From: Podocnemis expansa
Lineage: Eukaryota > Chordata > Testudines > Podocnemididae
Assembly: GCA_007922195.1 (NCBI GenBank)
Contig: ML682013.1
Location: forward strand, 22,198,645-22,262,644
Direction: 5' to 3'
DNA: 64,000 nucleotides
How positions within the stretch are numbered: the stretch's first letter is position 1; each line of letters begins with the position of its first letter. Under the pieces are notes generated by a model. The model did no database searches and had not been told where the DNA came from. It saw nothing but the letters and a program-made list of their open reading frames with translations. Made by a program: the position numbers and the translations under genes. This document shows, one piece after another, positions 11,664 through 22,177 of this stretch.

Positions 11664-12526
11664 AGAGAGAATGGGAATTCAGATGGGGAGTCAGAATGAT
11701 TAAATGAAGACTGGCTGGCCAAGGAGCCTGGAACTGGGATGAGAAGCCTGAAGAATCGAGACTGGGAGTTAGTATGGAAGGGAAATGGAATTGAGACAAC
11801 AAACTGAAGGGAAAAAGAAAAAGGACTCTAAAGGAAACAGTTTGGGTAGAATGTAACAGAAAGAATCAAGTTTAGGAAAAATAGGGAAAAGAGTCTATGA
11901 TCACTAGTAGCATCTTCTGTTACATGACGACAGTAAGCATTAATCTGAATTAATTTCTTTTGAGAATGAGACTTATTTGTGCAATAAGCATTTGAAGACA
12001 GATTTTTGACAAATGTTTCCTTCAGACATTTTCAGTTGGCATATAGTTGCCCAGTTTACAAACTTTCAAATAACTATGTAGCACCAGCAGTATTAAAGCC
12101 CTGGACTTACCTGTGCAATACTTATGCTCATTTCATTGTCTTGAAACATGAAAAGGCCACATAAAGTAAAATTTTCAAAAGTTTGTAACTAACTTAGCTG
12201 CACCAAGGTTTCTAATATTTTCTTGTAGAACTGAAATGTGTGTGGGTTAGTTCCTGAGATGATTTTTTTCTGTGCCATGATCAATTCTGCCTGAAGCTCA
12301 GATACACTTTTTAGTAGCAGTTATATGCATTATCTTTAGTGGTGAACAAGCACTTAGAGTCAGCACTTTCATTAATTTTATGAGTGTTCAGCTCTGTCTG
12401 TTTGCTATGCTTCCTGGAAACATGTACTGTTTTGCACATTCTCAGATACTTAACACAGTCATAGAAGGCTTAATTTTTTTTTTCTTAAGTATTTAGACAC
12501 CTAAAGAGGCAAACTGATGTATAGTG

Positions 12527-12698
12527 TAGGGGTGGGAAAAATATGTTGCACAGGTTGGATCTAGTCCTTCTGACATCGCTGTCCAGTCCACCATGACCTC
12601 TGGGTAGAATCTCCACTGCCTCCTACCCCACAGCTCCAGGGCTGGCTCTCCACCACCACATTGTCTGGCCCATCTATTAAAATTATTGCTCACCTCTG
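12527..12698. mobile_element. hAT-type MITE, 172 bp, with 8-bp TSD
   Basis: The left end TAGGGGTGGG and the right end CTCACCTCTG are inverted repeats of the CAGGGGTGGGCAAA type. Flanks GTATAGTG (12519-12526) and GTCTAGTG (12699-12706) agree at 7 of 8 positions and fit the nnnTAnnn duplication pattern known for Buster-like hAT elements. Non-coding interior rich in CTGGCCC. Confidence 0.7.
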
Positions 12699-12706
12699 GT
12701 CTAGTG

Positions 12707-13650
12707 GGATTGTATCGAGGCAACCTGTGTCATAATGTCTTATACTACTTGCATAATAGTAGCAAATGGATGCCTAGCCTTACAATGACATGTTAAATTG
12801 TTTGCAACTAGCCAAAACTTGTTATTCAGCCACTCTGTGTTTCTCTTTGTAAATGGCACATTTTATTCCACTTTCCTTTAAAAAACATAGAACAAGGAAT
12901 GTGAATTACTCCTCAGATAAGGTTAATTCAGAAGTTTCTTCCCCCCTTCTCCATCAGTGGTTTTACTAAGCTTAATAAGCTATGAGCTCTTTTAGGCCTC
13001 ATAATATGAGCATTTTGATGAATTAAGCAATGCCAGGTTAATAATGCAATCTTGGTGTATAATCAGCTCAGCTAACTTTGATTTAATGGGTATAAAAAGA
13101 TCTTCCTGGAATCTGTAATGGACTTTGGTTTAGTGGACTAATGGTTCAGTAAAAGCCAATACATGATTTTCTGTGCAATATACAAAATGTAGACTGTAGG
13201 TTATAAAACTGTGAGGGCTACAAGCCAAAACTGAACTTTGGCTCAAATACTAGTAGGCAAATATAAAACATGTTTCATGATTTTTAAGCTAATCTTATGA
13301 TTTTCAAATGGTTAGGGATGGTAATCCTGATGTAGTCAGCTATGGAAAGAACTCTTATGCAGACTTTGGCAACTATTCTCTGACTCCAACATCTCATCTA
13401 TTCAAACAGTACTTAGTTCGTTCCCCAGAACACATGTTCTGTAGCATATAACTCCTGATGGAAAACCTAGCACTTGTACCCAGTACAATCATGATTCAGT
13501 CCAACTATGATCGTACTTTTTTGGGAAAATTTGTCTAATTGTATTTTTGTCTCATGAATGTTTGGGGCGACATTTATGGATAAAACCATTCATGTGTGGA
13601 TTAGCCTGCTCCAGGGCACAGGAACTGATTTCTCTGTAGTGATGTGAGAA
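12707..13650. other. AT-rich non-coding sequence
   Basis: No gene or classifiable repeat seen. Confidence 0.4.
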
Positions 13651-13651
13651 G

Positions 13652-13881
13652 TTCTAAAAGGGTAGCCTCATTAGTCTAGTTCAGAAAAACAAGCAAGGAG
13701 TCCTGTAGCACTTTTAAAGACTAACATATTTATTTATCACATGAGCTTTTGTGAGAGAAAATCCCACTATGTCAGATATTCAAGTTCCCCATGTACAAAA
13801 GTGGAATTTTCTCCCATGAAAGCTCATGCACTAAATAAATTTGTTAGTCTCTAAAAGTGCTACAGGACTCCTTGTTTGTTT
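13652..13881. mobile_element. Fold-back Penelope-derived insertion, 230 bp
   Basis: The left arm reads TTCTAAAAGGGTAGCCTCATTAGTCTAG, then AAGGAGTCCTGTAGCAC and CATGAGCTTTTGTGAGAGAA. The right arm, about 13801-13881, returns as the reverse complement (TTCTCCCATGAAAGCTCATG, GTGCTACAGGACTCCTTGTT). Degenerate flanking repeats TGATGTGAGAAG (13640-13651) and TCATATGAGATG (13882-13893) agree at 9 of 12 positions. The arms match those of the coding Penelope-like insertion at 55471-56901. The first base at the left edge overlaps the possible duplication. Confidence 0.75.
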
Positions 13882-14609
13882 TCATATGAGATGATCTTCC
13901 TTAATCAGTGTTATTGCTGGACGGTGTGCGTCTGACATTCAGACAATCTTGTGAATAGCTGCTTAGTCTGGAGAAGAAGGTAGGACAACAGCAACAGAAA
14001 AATCACTGACTTTCAGGAATTTTGCAGCTTTGATCCAGCTTTAGAATACAGAGCTAATGTGGCTCATCTTTAGTTATGGTTTAGAATGGAAATCAATGCC
14101 TGGAAGCAACCACCAGACTCTGTGCAGCGCAAAGTTATGTAGATAATCCTGTGGTCAGATGATCACCCAGTGGCACTAATCCTGAGATTGCTGATAAACC
14201 GAAGAGTTATCCAGTCCGTCACCATCACTGGGGAGAAATGGAGAGAAGAGGCAGGCAACCAGTATTGCTAGTCATGGAGAAAGGTCACTCAACAATATGC
14301 ACAGAAATTACTAGAGTCAAATTGACTAGAGATAAATATAAAATCTATTCCACACCCAATAAATCTGTCCATTGTCTCTTCAGGATTAAGGAATTCCAGC
14401 TGTTCTAAAATCTTTAGTCCATATACATTGTCAAATATGATGCTCTTCTTTGAGCAAAGATGAAAAGACATGTAAAATGTTTGGACTTTTCCTAGGTTTG
14501 CTTACCTCTTGCTCTTCTACTCTCCTGAGAGATTCAATAAATCCATTAGTTCCTCAGGCCCCATCCCCGTTTCATAAAGATTAGGCCGTCCAATCAGAGA
14601 GCAGAACAT

Positions 14610-14900
14610 AACTGCCATACTTGCTCAGATCAATGGTCCACCTAGCCCAGTATTCTGAGTTTGACAGTTGTCAGGATTAGAGGTTCACAGGAAGTGTACA
14701 GAACATGTCAATTTGTTGAAAATCATCTGTCTTTCCTCACCAGCTTCTGGGAGTCAGGATTAGGGTCACCTGGAGCATGGGGATACGTTCCTGAACATCT
14801 TGAAATTACCTAATTCTTTTTAGAGCACAGTTATATTTTTGGTGGTTACCACATTCCATGGCAGTGAATTCCATAGGTTAACTGTGGAAACCTGCCATGT
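14610..14900 (+). mobile_element. CR1-like LINE fragment
   Basis: GCCATACTTGCTCAGATCAA, TGGTCCACCTAGCCCAGTAT, CCAGCTTCTGGGAGTCAGGA, and GTGAATTCCATAGGTTAACT follow the order of a very common turtle/crocodilian CR1-derived repeat (ATACTGGGTCAGACCAAAGG ... CTAGCCCAGTATCCTGTC). Non-coding and diverged. Confidence 0.55.
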
Positions 14901-15000
14901 GGTTTAGATAATCAATTACCTAGTTGAAATACTGAGTTCTAAATACTGATACTCCACCCAGAAGACTACTACAGCTTGTATATTAGCACCTACCACAGAA

Positions 15001-15215
15001 CCCCCTGGTGATGGTGGGGGAACTAGGAGTGGCTCCCCAACAGGATCCCCTGGTGGCAGAGGAAAGGCCAGAGCTTGGCACAGGTCGCCTGCAGTGTCCC
15101 TCAGTGTTGGAGGGGCTGGAACCAGGAGCAGGCCCTCCAGAGGGTCCCCTGGTTGTGGGCACCCAGAAGCTGGAGCTGCAAGGAGGCTGAAGAGCCTGAT
15201 GAGGTTGTACGCCGG
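15001..15215. repeat. GC-rich degenerate repeat
   Basis: A sharp GC-rich patch with recurring CCCCTGGTGG-like words (near 15003, 15046 and 15147) and AGGAGCAGGCCCTCC. A 60-codon open frame spans it only because stops are rare in this composition. Unclassified. Confidence 0.35.
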
Positions 15216-17800
15216 GGCTAACTAAATGTGCAATTGCGTTCTCTCCCTTTGTCCAGTAATATATCCCCTCTTTTGTGCTATGTCAACATCTTAACTGTGC
15301 TTCCCAAAAATTTCAACCCCTTCTTTGAAATAAAGAATAGCCTTTAAAATGAAAGTACAAATAGCAGAGGAAATGTCTATTTATTTTTTTTAAAATGTTA
15401 CTTTCCTAATGGTGGACAATGAAGATTAATTAAAATAAAATATGAACATTTCCCTTTAGCGGTAGCAATTATGTAATGTTAGCCTTTAAAGCATATGAAG
15501 AGGAAAAAATTAACTTGTTGCATTAATTCTTTAGATAATTTTTTTTTCTTCTGTCTGACTGAGCTTTGATTCAACAGTTATCACCATGGTATCATTATCG
15601 GAATGACACTTTACTGTGCAGTAACTTTTTAGTTAATGTTTTGTTTTGCTATTTTTTGTGTTTTGTCTCTGTTGATTTTTTTTAATCAAATCTGTCCTTT
15701 GATAATGTGATTTTTGGGAAAAGCAGTACAAACAGAGTGCTTTTAAATAAATTGTTATTAATTACATGTTCCAATGTATTGACTATGTTTTGAGCTTGCA
15801 ATTAGATAACTAATTATGTTCAAAATGGTATTGCATGTTTAAACAGATGTCTGTGCCTCTGGCCCATCCAGTTCTTTCTAGTTTGTTGTTTAAGTATGCA
15901 CTCATTTCTTTGCTCCTAGGTGCCATCTGGCGAGGTGGCCGTCATGGGATCTTCTGCTGCCTTATCTTCCATTCTATTAATTGTAACCTGCCCTCTTCCA
16001 ACCCAGTTTTAGCTACTGTTTCATAAAGTCATTTGGTTTTTAAAAAAACACCTTTTATACTTCTCTTCCATAAGTGAAGACCCATCTACCCGTTAACATT
16101 GATCATGTCACCACCCACTTGATAGATGGCATCAGCAAGTAATTTGCTGATTGTCCCTCTGTGGTGGACTGACCTTCTGCTGTTGGTAGAGTAGGTGTTC
16201 AGTGGCAGGCTACACATTGCTGTTGGAACAGCTAAAGCATGCGCTAGATTGAAGAGCTTATTAAAGCAAATTTTTATATAGAATCCTTGCTTACTAAAGT
16301 CCTGGTTAATTTGATTAAAAAATAACAGGTACTAATTAGATAGCTAATTCTTTGATCAGCTTCCACATACATCATATCATCTTTCTTTCTTCCACATAAA
16401 GAGGCTGTTGTGGTCAACCAATTATTTACAGTTAGTGGATATTTTTAGAAATGTTTTGTATCAAAATGCATAAATATTCACCTGCAATTATTTTTTACAG
16501 AGTAGAAGATTAGTTATTTTAAAAAGCAGACAGATGTTCAAGAACATTGCAGACTTTTTCTGTAAGCTCTCTTGTGAACCTTATTGGTATTAACAGGAAT
16601 AGTCTACAAGAATCTGAGGGCAGTGTTTTTACTGTAAATCTGAAACATTAATATCTTCTATATAAAAAAGCACACAAAATGTTTTTAAAATATAGCTTTG
16701 TCTGCTCATGTATGATCCTGGAGTAGATAAAATATTATTACATCTGATATATATTGCTATATGTGAGACCCAGAAATTTCATGGAATAGGTTACCTAGTT
16801 ACAGATGCTTTCTGAAAGAAATGATTTCTTTGAAATATATTAGTAAAATGTGACATCAGAAGATATTCAGAATTCAAAGCAAAGAAGGCAACAAGCACAG
16901 CACACAGACTTATTGGATAGAACCAATGGCTATGTCTTGTTGTTTGTGTTAAAATACAACTAATATATAACTTTTTTTCTTTACTCAATATTAATTATTT
17001 AACTTGTTTTGAAATGCAATTCTGAGGCCTTAAAATGTCACCTGTATCCCAAACGTTGTTGTTGGACCTGGAACATCAAATGTAGTCCTTTCATTATCTG
17101 ATGATGCTCAAAATGTGGAAATTTAACTTTGCAAATTAAATTAAATTGAATTTTAACAAAATATCAGAGCATTTTTCTTTGGAAAACAGTGTTTAATTAG
17201 GCTTTGAACCATTCTGAGATGCTGGATTTGTTGCTGGTTTTATATCAGTTCCTTTCTCCAAAACTCCATGGAAGTTAAACACCAGGGATGACAAGTGAGG
17301 CTAACTGAATTTCTCCTGTGTGATTTACGTCATTGCTCCTTATTTGAAGGGATTTTTGGGGTCATGATCTTAGTTTTGCATGTGCAGAAATGTTACTAGA
17401 GTATTTTTATACAGTCGCTGTTTGGGTCTTAGTCATAATATCAAAGAGCTGGATTATGCCCAAAGAAACTCACAGGAAATTCTGAGATTTTCTTCATGGA
17501 TTTTTCAAGGAACCTTCTCATCTAAGAATGTGGAGGCGAGGGAAGCCACAGTTCTATGGTGTAGAGGGTTAGTTTCTCTGTGCTTCTCTTGTTCTCTCAC
17601 TAGGAACATCATTTTAGGAGCTTCATGAAACGTAGAAGTGGTTAGGTGTCTTGGAGCAGCACGATTAACACTTGATCAATTATTGTACTTACTCAATTAT
17701 TTGTGGCTCACCCAAAGACATTATTGTAGAGAACCCTCATCCCTAAATTTCCCCTGACTCCCCCAAAAACTAGATATGGCTGACATTTACTTACCTTACC
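15216..17800. other. AT-rich non-coding sequence
   Basis: No gene, RNA or clear repeat seen in 2.6 kb. Open frames are below 85 codons with no domain. A host intron or intergenic DNA is equally possible. Confidence 0.45.
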
Positions 17801-17965
17801 CAGTGGTTCTCAGTCAGGAGTATGTGTACCCTGGGGTGAGGGGAAGAGAGGAGGCAGTGCTGATGTCTTCCAGGGATTACAAGTCCTCTCAATCTGGGTG
17901 TTGTAGAATGGGTTTGGGAATTTGCAAGTGCATCATATTCATCCATCAGTAACGACGAAGACCAT

Positions 17966-20900
17966 CTAGTCATCCAGGGGTTGGGGTAGGGGTCCATGGG
18001 TGCGCAAATGACTAATCAGACCAATCCGTGCCCGGAAAGTTCTCTGACAATGCAGACAGGGAATGGTGGCGGCTGATGGTGGTTTGCTGGCATTATCTTT
18101 CCTGGCTCATCTGCGTTGCTGAGCTGCATCAATCCAGTTGGCTTTCGCCTGTTCCGATGGACAGCTGAACGCCACTCTCCTCTGTCCTGGGCTATCAGCA
18201 CCCACGTAAAGTGGCTGATACTGAAGGCCTTTAGTGACACTTTTAAAATGTCCTTGAAGCACTTTTTCTGGCCCCCTTGGGAGCGTTTGCCTTGTTGGAG
18301 TTCGCCATATAGCAGTTTCTTTGGTAGCCGATGATCTGATATACGAGCCACATGACCTGCCCAATGAAGTTGTACTTGCATCAAGATGGTGTAGACGCTG
18401 GGCAGGCTGGCACAAACAAGGATCTCGGTATCTGGGATCCTGTCTTGCCATTTAATGCCAAGAATTTTTCTTAGGCAGGTGACATGGAAATGATTTAATT
18501 TTCTTGCATGACGTTGGTAGACTGTCCACGTCTCACAGCCATAGAGCAATGTGGAAAGAACTATGGCACGGTACACCTTGATCTTTGTCACTGGGGTGAT
18601 GCCTCTCCTATTCCACACATTCTTGTGGAGTCTGCCAAAGGCAGCACTAGCTTTGGCGAGTCTGGCATTCACCTCGTCGTCGATGACATGTTTCTGGATA
18701 GTGTGCTTCCAAGGTAGATGAACTTGTCCACCGCGTTCAGACGCTGTCCGTTGATAGTGAGGTTGGTTTCAACGTAATGCTTTCCTGGGGTGGGCTGATA
18801 CATTACTTCGGTCTTTTTTGTATTGATAGTAAAGCCGAAGTTTGTGCAGGCCGCAGAAAACCTGTCAGCGACGTATTGCTTGTCAGCTTCTGAGGCAGTG
18901 TTAAGGGCACAGTCATCGGCAAATAAGAAGTCAACAACTGTGTCTGTCATGATCTTAGTTTTAGCTTGAAGCCTCCTGAGGGTGAAGAGTGAGCTATCAG
19001 TACGATATCTGATGCCGATGCCTATTTTCACGTCTCTGAACGCATCTGTCAACACGGCGGAAAACATGAGACTGAATAGAGTGGGAGCAAGAACACAGCC
19101 CTGCTTCACTCCTTTTGAGACAGAGAATGGTTCGGATGTCTCTCCATTATCATATACTCTGGCCAACATGCCATTGTGTAGCTGTCGTACAATGGCAATG
19201 AATTTTCTGGGACATCCGTATTTCGCCATGATCCTCTATAGGCCATCACTGCTGACTGTGTCAAACACCTTGGTCAAATCGACATAGATGGAGTATAGGT
19301 CAACATTTTGTTCCTGACACTTCTCTTCAAGCTGTCTGGCAGCAAACACCATGTCAATAGTCCCACGATCTTCACGGAAGCCACACTGGCTCTCTGGCAG
19401 GAGACCTTGCTCAAGGTGTGCAGTGAGGCGGTTGAGTAGAACCCTGGCCAGAATCTTGCCAGCGATGGATAGCAGAGAAATTCCACAATGGGTTGTCGCA
19501 GACCTGACGATTTCCTTTATGCTTGTAGAGATGTATTATGGAAGCATCTTTGAAATCTTGTGGGACTGTCTTGTGCTGCCAGATGTGCTGGAACAGCTGA
19601 TGGAATTTCTCTGCTAGGGCAGTGCCACCTTCTTTGTAGACTACAGCTGGAATGGAGTCTGAGCCAGGTGCTTTGCCACTGGATAACATACGAGTTGCTT
19701 CCTGTATCTCCTCTGTAGTGGGTATAGTGCCCAGTGTCTCATTAATTGAAACTTGAGGCAGCCGATCAATGGCATCATCATTGATGGTAGAAGGGCAATT
19801 CAGTACGCTGTCAAAATGTTCAGCCCATTTTTCGAGAATTTTCTCTTTATCGGTAATCAATGTAGACCCATCGGCACTGAGGATGGGAAATGAACCCAAG
19901 GTGGTAGGACCGTAAACTTTTTTCAGCCCTTTGTAGAAGTTCCTCATATCATTCCTGTCTGCAAAGCCCTGTATCTCATCAGCTTTGTGGCTCAACGAGG
20001 AATCCTGCATCTGACGCAGTTTATGTTGAATAATGCTGCGTACGTTCCTCAGCCCATCTCTTTTCGCTGTTGACTTTGGGTCATCCAGATGAACTTTGTA
20101 GGCACGGCATTTGTCCTCTAGTAGCTGTTTTATCTCTGTGCTGTTCTTGTCAAACCAGTCTTTATGCTTCCTGGTAGAGGGTCCAAGACACTCCATGGCC
20201 GTGTTATACACTATCTCATGTAGTGCGGCCCATGCTGCCTCCACGTCCTGATTGTCCAACACGGTGGACTGCAAGCATTTGTCTAGGGTATCGACATAAT
20301 GCTGCTTGATATTGCTGACCATCAGCTTGTTGACATTCAGGCGTTTTGAAACTTTCACACCCTGTGGACGTCGCTTGGGCTGAACATGAAGATTAAGCTT
20401 GGAGACAATAAGGCGGTGGTCAGTCCAGCACTCAGCACCACACATGGCCTTTGTGATTTGTACATCCTGCCTGTCCCTCCTCCTGACGATGATGAAGTCA
20501 ATGAGGTGCCAATGCTTAGAGCGAGGGTGCATCCATGATGTCCTATTACGAGTGGGAAGACGGAAGACGGTATTCGTAATCAAAAGACCATGTTCTGCAC
20601 AGGTCTGAAGGAGCAGCAGGCCATCACTGTTGCAGTTACCAGTACCATGTTTTCCAATCATTCCTTCCCAAGAGGTGCTGTCACAACCAACTCTTGAATT
20701 AAAATCACCACGAATGATGAGTTTATCAGCATTGGGAACAGCAGTGATGGCATCATTCAAGTCTTCATAAAACTTGTTTTTAATCACATCCGAATTGGTC
20801 ATGGTGGGAGCATAGGCGCTAACAATGGAGGCAAACTTCTGCTCTCCTCAACATCATTTAGCGATCGTTCACACCTCTAGGTGGGCCAACCAACCTGCCA

Positions 20901-21245
20901 ATAAGTGTTTTCTTATTACAAAGCCGACTCCAGCTTCTCGTCGCTCTGCAGGTCCTCGTCCACTCCAGAAGAAGGTGTAAACTGCGCTTTCTTCACAAAG
21001 TTCGCCCTCTCCCGCCAGCCTGGTCTCACTTAAGGCAGCGATATCAATATTGTATCTGGCAAGCTCACTTGCAATAAATGCTGTGCGTCTCTGGGGTCTA
21101 TCTGAACCATCTCTGTCAAGAAGCATGCAAACGTTCCATGTAGCAAGGTTCAGAATTGTAGTCCTTGCTTTTTTCCTTGATGATTTGTTTCGACCGCATG
21201 TGTAGGGTTCCCGCTGGCCGCGGTAAACAGGCTAGGATAACATGG
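17966..21245 (-). pseudogene. Non-LTR ORF2 pseudogene: APE endonuclease, reverse transcriptase, C2H2 finger
   Basis: Spans roughly 1,090 codons. The APE domain starts near 21160 with ATWNV, has the catalytic Glu in ALSETRLA, GDFNSRVG near 20690 and WTDHRL near 20410. The RT domain has SGKAPGSDSIP, KGVKQGCVLAP and the catalytic FADD box at 18912-18923. It is followed by LLYGCETW and LHWAGHVARI. The C-terminal CLHC-x12-H-LRT-H finger lies at 17996-18058, with a TAG stop at 17966-17968. Lesions seen: a stop and frame change between 20803 and 20868, a frameshift near 19480, an in-frame TAG near 19235 where the family has Trp, a frameshift near 18690, and one just before the finger. The enzyme would copy element RNA into a nicked target site in the nucleus; this copy is dead. 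Confidence 0.85.
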
Positions 21246-21447
21246 AGCAGGCAATTTTAAGGGCACCTTTTCTAGCCCCTTTCTCAATACCAAGGAGGTG
21301 AGCAGTGCGGTCCTAAACAGGGCTGCTCAGTCGCTCAGATGGCTGCCGAACTCCACCGTTGCTCCATTCAGTGGGGAACGACCCTATGGTCTGAACTGCC
21401 TGTGTGCAGGTTTGCGGCTACAACTGCCAGTGTACCCACACCTGTCA

Positions 21448-22071
21448 CTACATCGCGCACCCATCGCCACAGGACTTGGCAACAATGAACAGGTAAAGGA
21501 TGACTGATGACTTGCGCGAGACTTTAATTAAAGTGAGGGAAGAGTTGCGCAGCTTCGACCTCACTCTCTCATCCGAGACCATCAATTCCCAGTGGCAGGA
21601 ACAAGTCAAGACGACTGGGGATGGGGACGGATGCAGTGGATGACCAAGATAACCTACATGCCTCATCTTGCTCTCTGCACTCCACAATGCACTGCTGTAT
21701 CCACCTTTATCTCCATTAAACCTGATAGAGGTTACTTCCGCAGAGTCGGTCGGAGTCCAGTCTTCGCATGCAAGGTAGGCAAGCCCGGGAATACTGAGGG
21801 TATAAGACCCATCAGCTACCCTCACCTGGTTTAGCCCGCCAGTCGAAGCGGTTTGCAGGGGTGTGGCCGCTGTTTCATGCAAACAGCTACTTGGAGCCAC
21901 AGGTGAGAGTTGGGTGCCAGGTGGGGACCAAAGCGGACGAACCACCCTGAAGAGTGCGACTAGACCATCCGACAGAGGTACTACCCCTGACACTGGCACC
22001 CCATACACCCCAAGTGCAGAGCTGGTATTAAAGCATGGCAAGAAGGGCAATTGCTCAAGGCTCTTTGACAC
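21448..22071 (-). other. Long open frame in the LINE 5' region, possible ORF1 or leader
   Basis: A 207-codon minus-strand frame sits upstream of the endonuclease in the same element. It has no recognisable RNA-binding, coiled-coil or zinc-knuckle motif. It contains a short Asp/Gly-rich run around SIRFNGDKGGYSS. Other frames here are also open, so it may reflect GC-rich leader composition. It could be a degenerate ORF1; there is no positive evidence. Confidence 0.25.
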
Positions 22072-22177
22072 AGAGTACCCTGTGAAGTTAAGTTACGTGC
22101 TTTAGTCCCTTGCAGTGAGGCTCATGCTTGAGATACCTGAAAGGGGTGCAATCTCTGGGAAAGGCTGAGAACCACTG

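Larger units (their letters stand above)
10622..11900 (+). repeat. Purine-rich strand-asymmetric minisatellite-like block
   Basis: The plus strand is strongly A/G-rich, built of degenerate phrases around GGGACTGGGATGAGA, for example GGGACAGGGAGACGGAAGGAGG, ACTGGGATCAGGAGCCAGTGG, GATTGGATGAGAGGCCCAAG and AACTGGGATGAGAAGCCTG. Two MITEs (10740-10892 and 11224-11663) interrupt it. The pyrimidine-rich minus strand gives long serine/proline/leucine-rich open frames (such as 10907-11212) that are compositional artefacts. Confidence 0.6.
17931..22109 (-). mobile_element. APE-type non-LTR retrotransposon (RTE-like?), nearly full length
   Basis: A 4.18-kb element on the minus strand. From its 5' end (right) to its 3' end (left) it has a GC-rich leader, an apurinic-like endonuclease, a reverse transcriptase, a C-terminal C2H2 finger and a short 3' UTR ending in a GATGGATGAATATGATG-like tail. 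Candidate target duplication: TTTGCAAGTG (17921-17930) and CTTGCAGTG (22109-22117), differing by a one-base indel. It sits inside a hAT MITE and is therefore the younger of the two. Clade is uncertain: the APE-RT order and absent RNase H resemble RTE, but the terminal zinc finger should be compared with other clades. Confidence 0.8.
17801..22177. mobile_element. hAT-type MITE split by a LINE insertion
   Basis: The left end CAGTGGTTCTCAG (17801-17813) and the right end CTGAGAACCACTG (22165-22177) are perfect 13-bp inverted repeats. Left internal words GTGTACCCTGGGG and GTCTTCCAGGGATTAC and right internal words CTGAAAGGGGTGCAAT and CTGGGAAAGGCTGAGAACC belong to one known reptile MITE type. The two halves, about 130 and 68 bp, are separated by the 4.2-kb LINE at 17931-22109. 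Flanks ACCTTACC and AGCTAGCC agree at only 5 of 8 positions, so the target duplication is uncertain. Confidence 0.7.
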
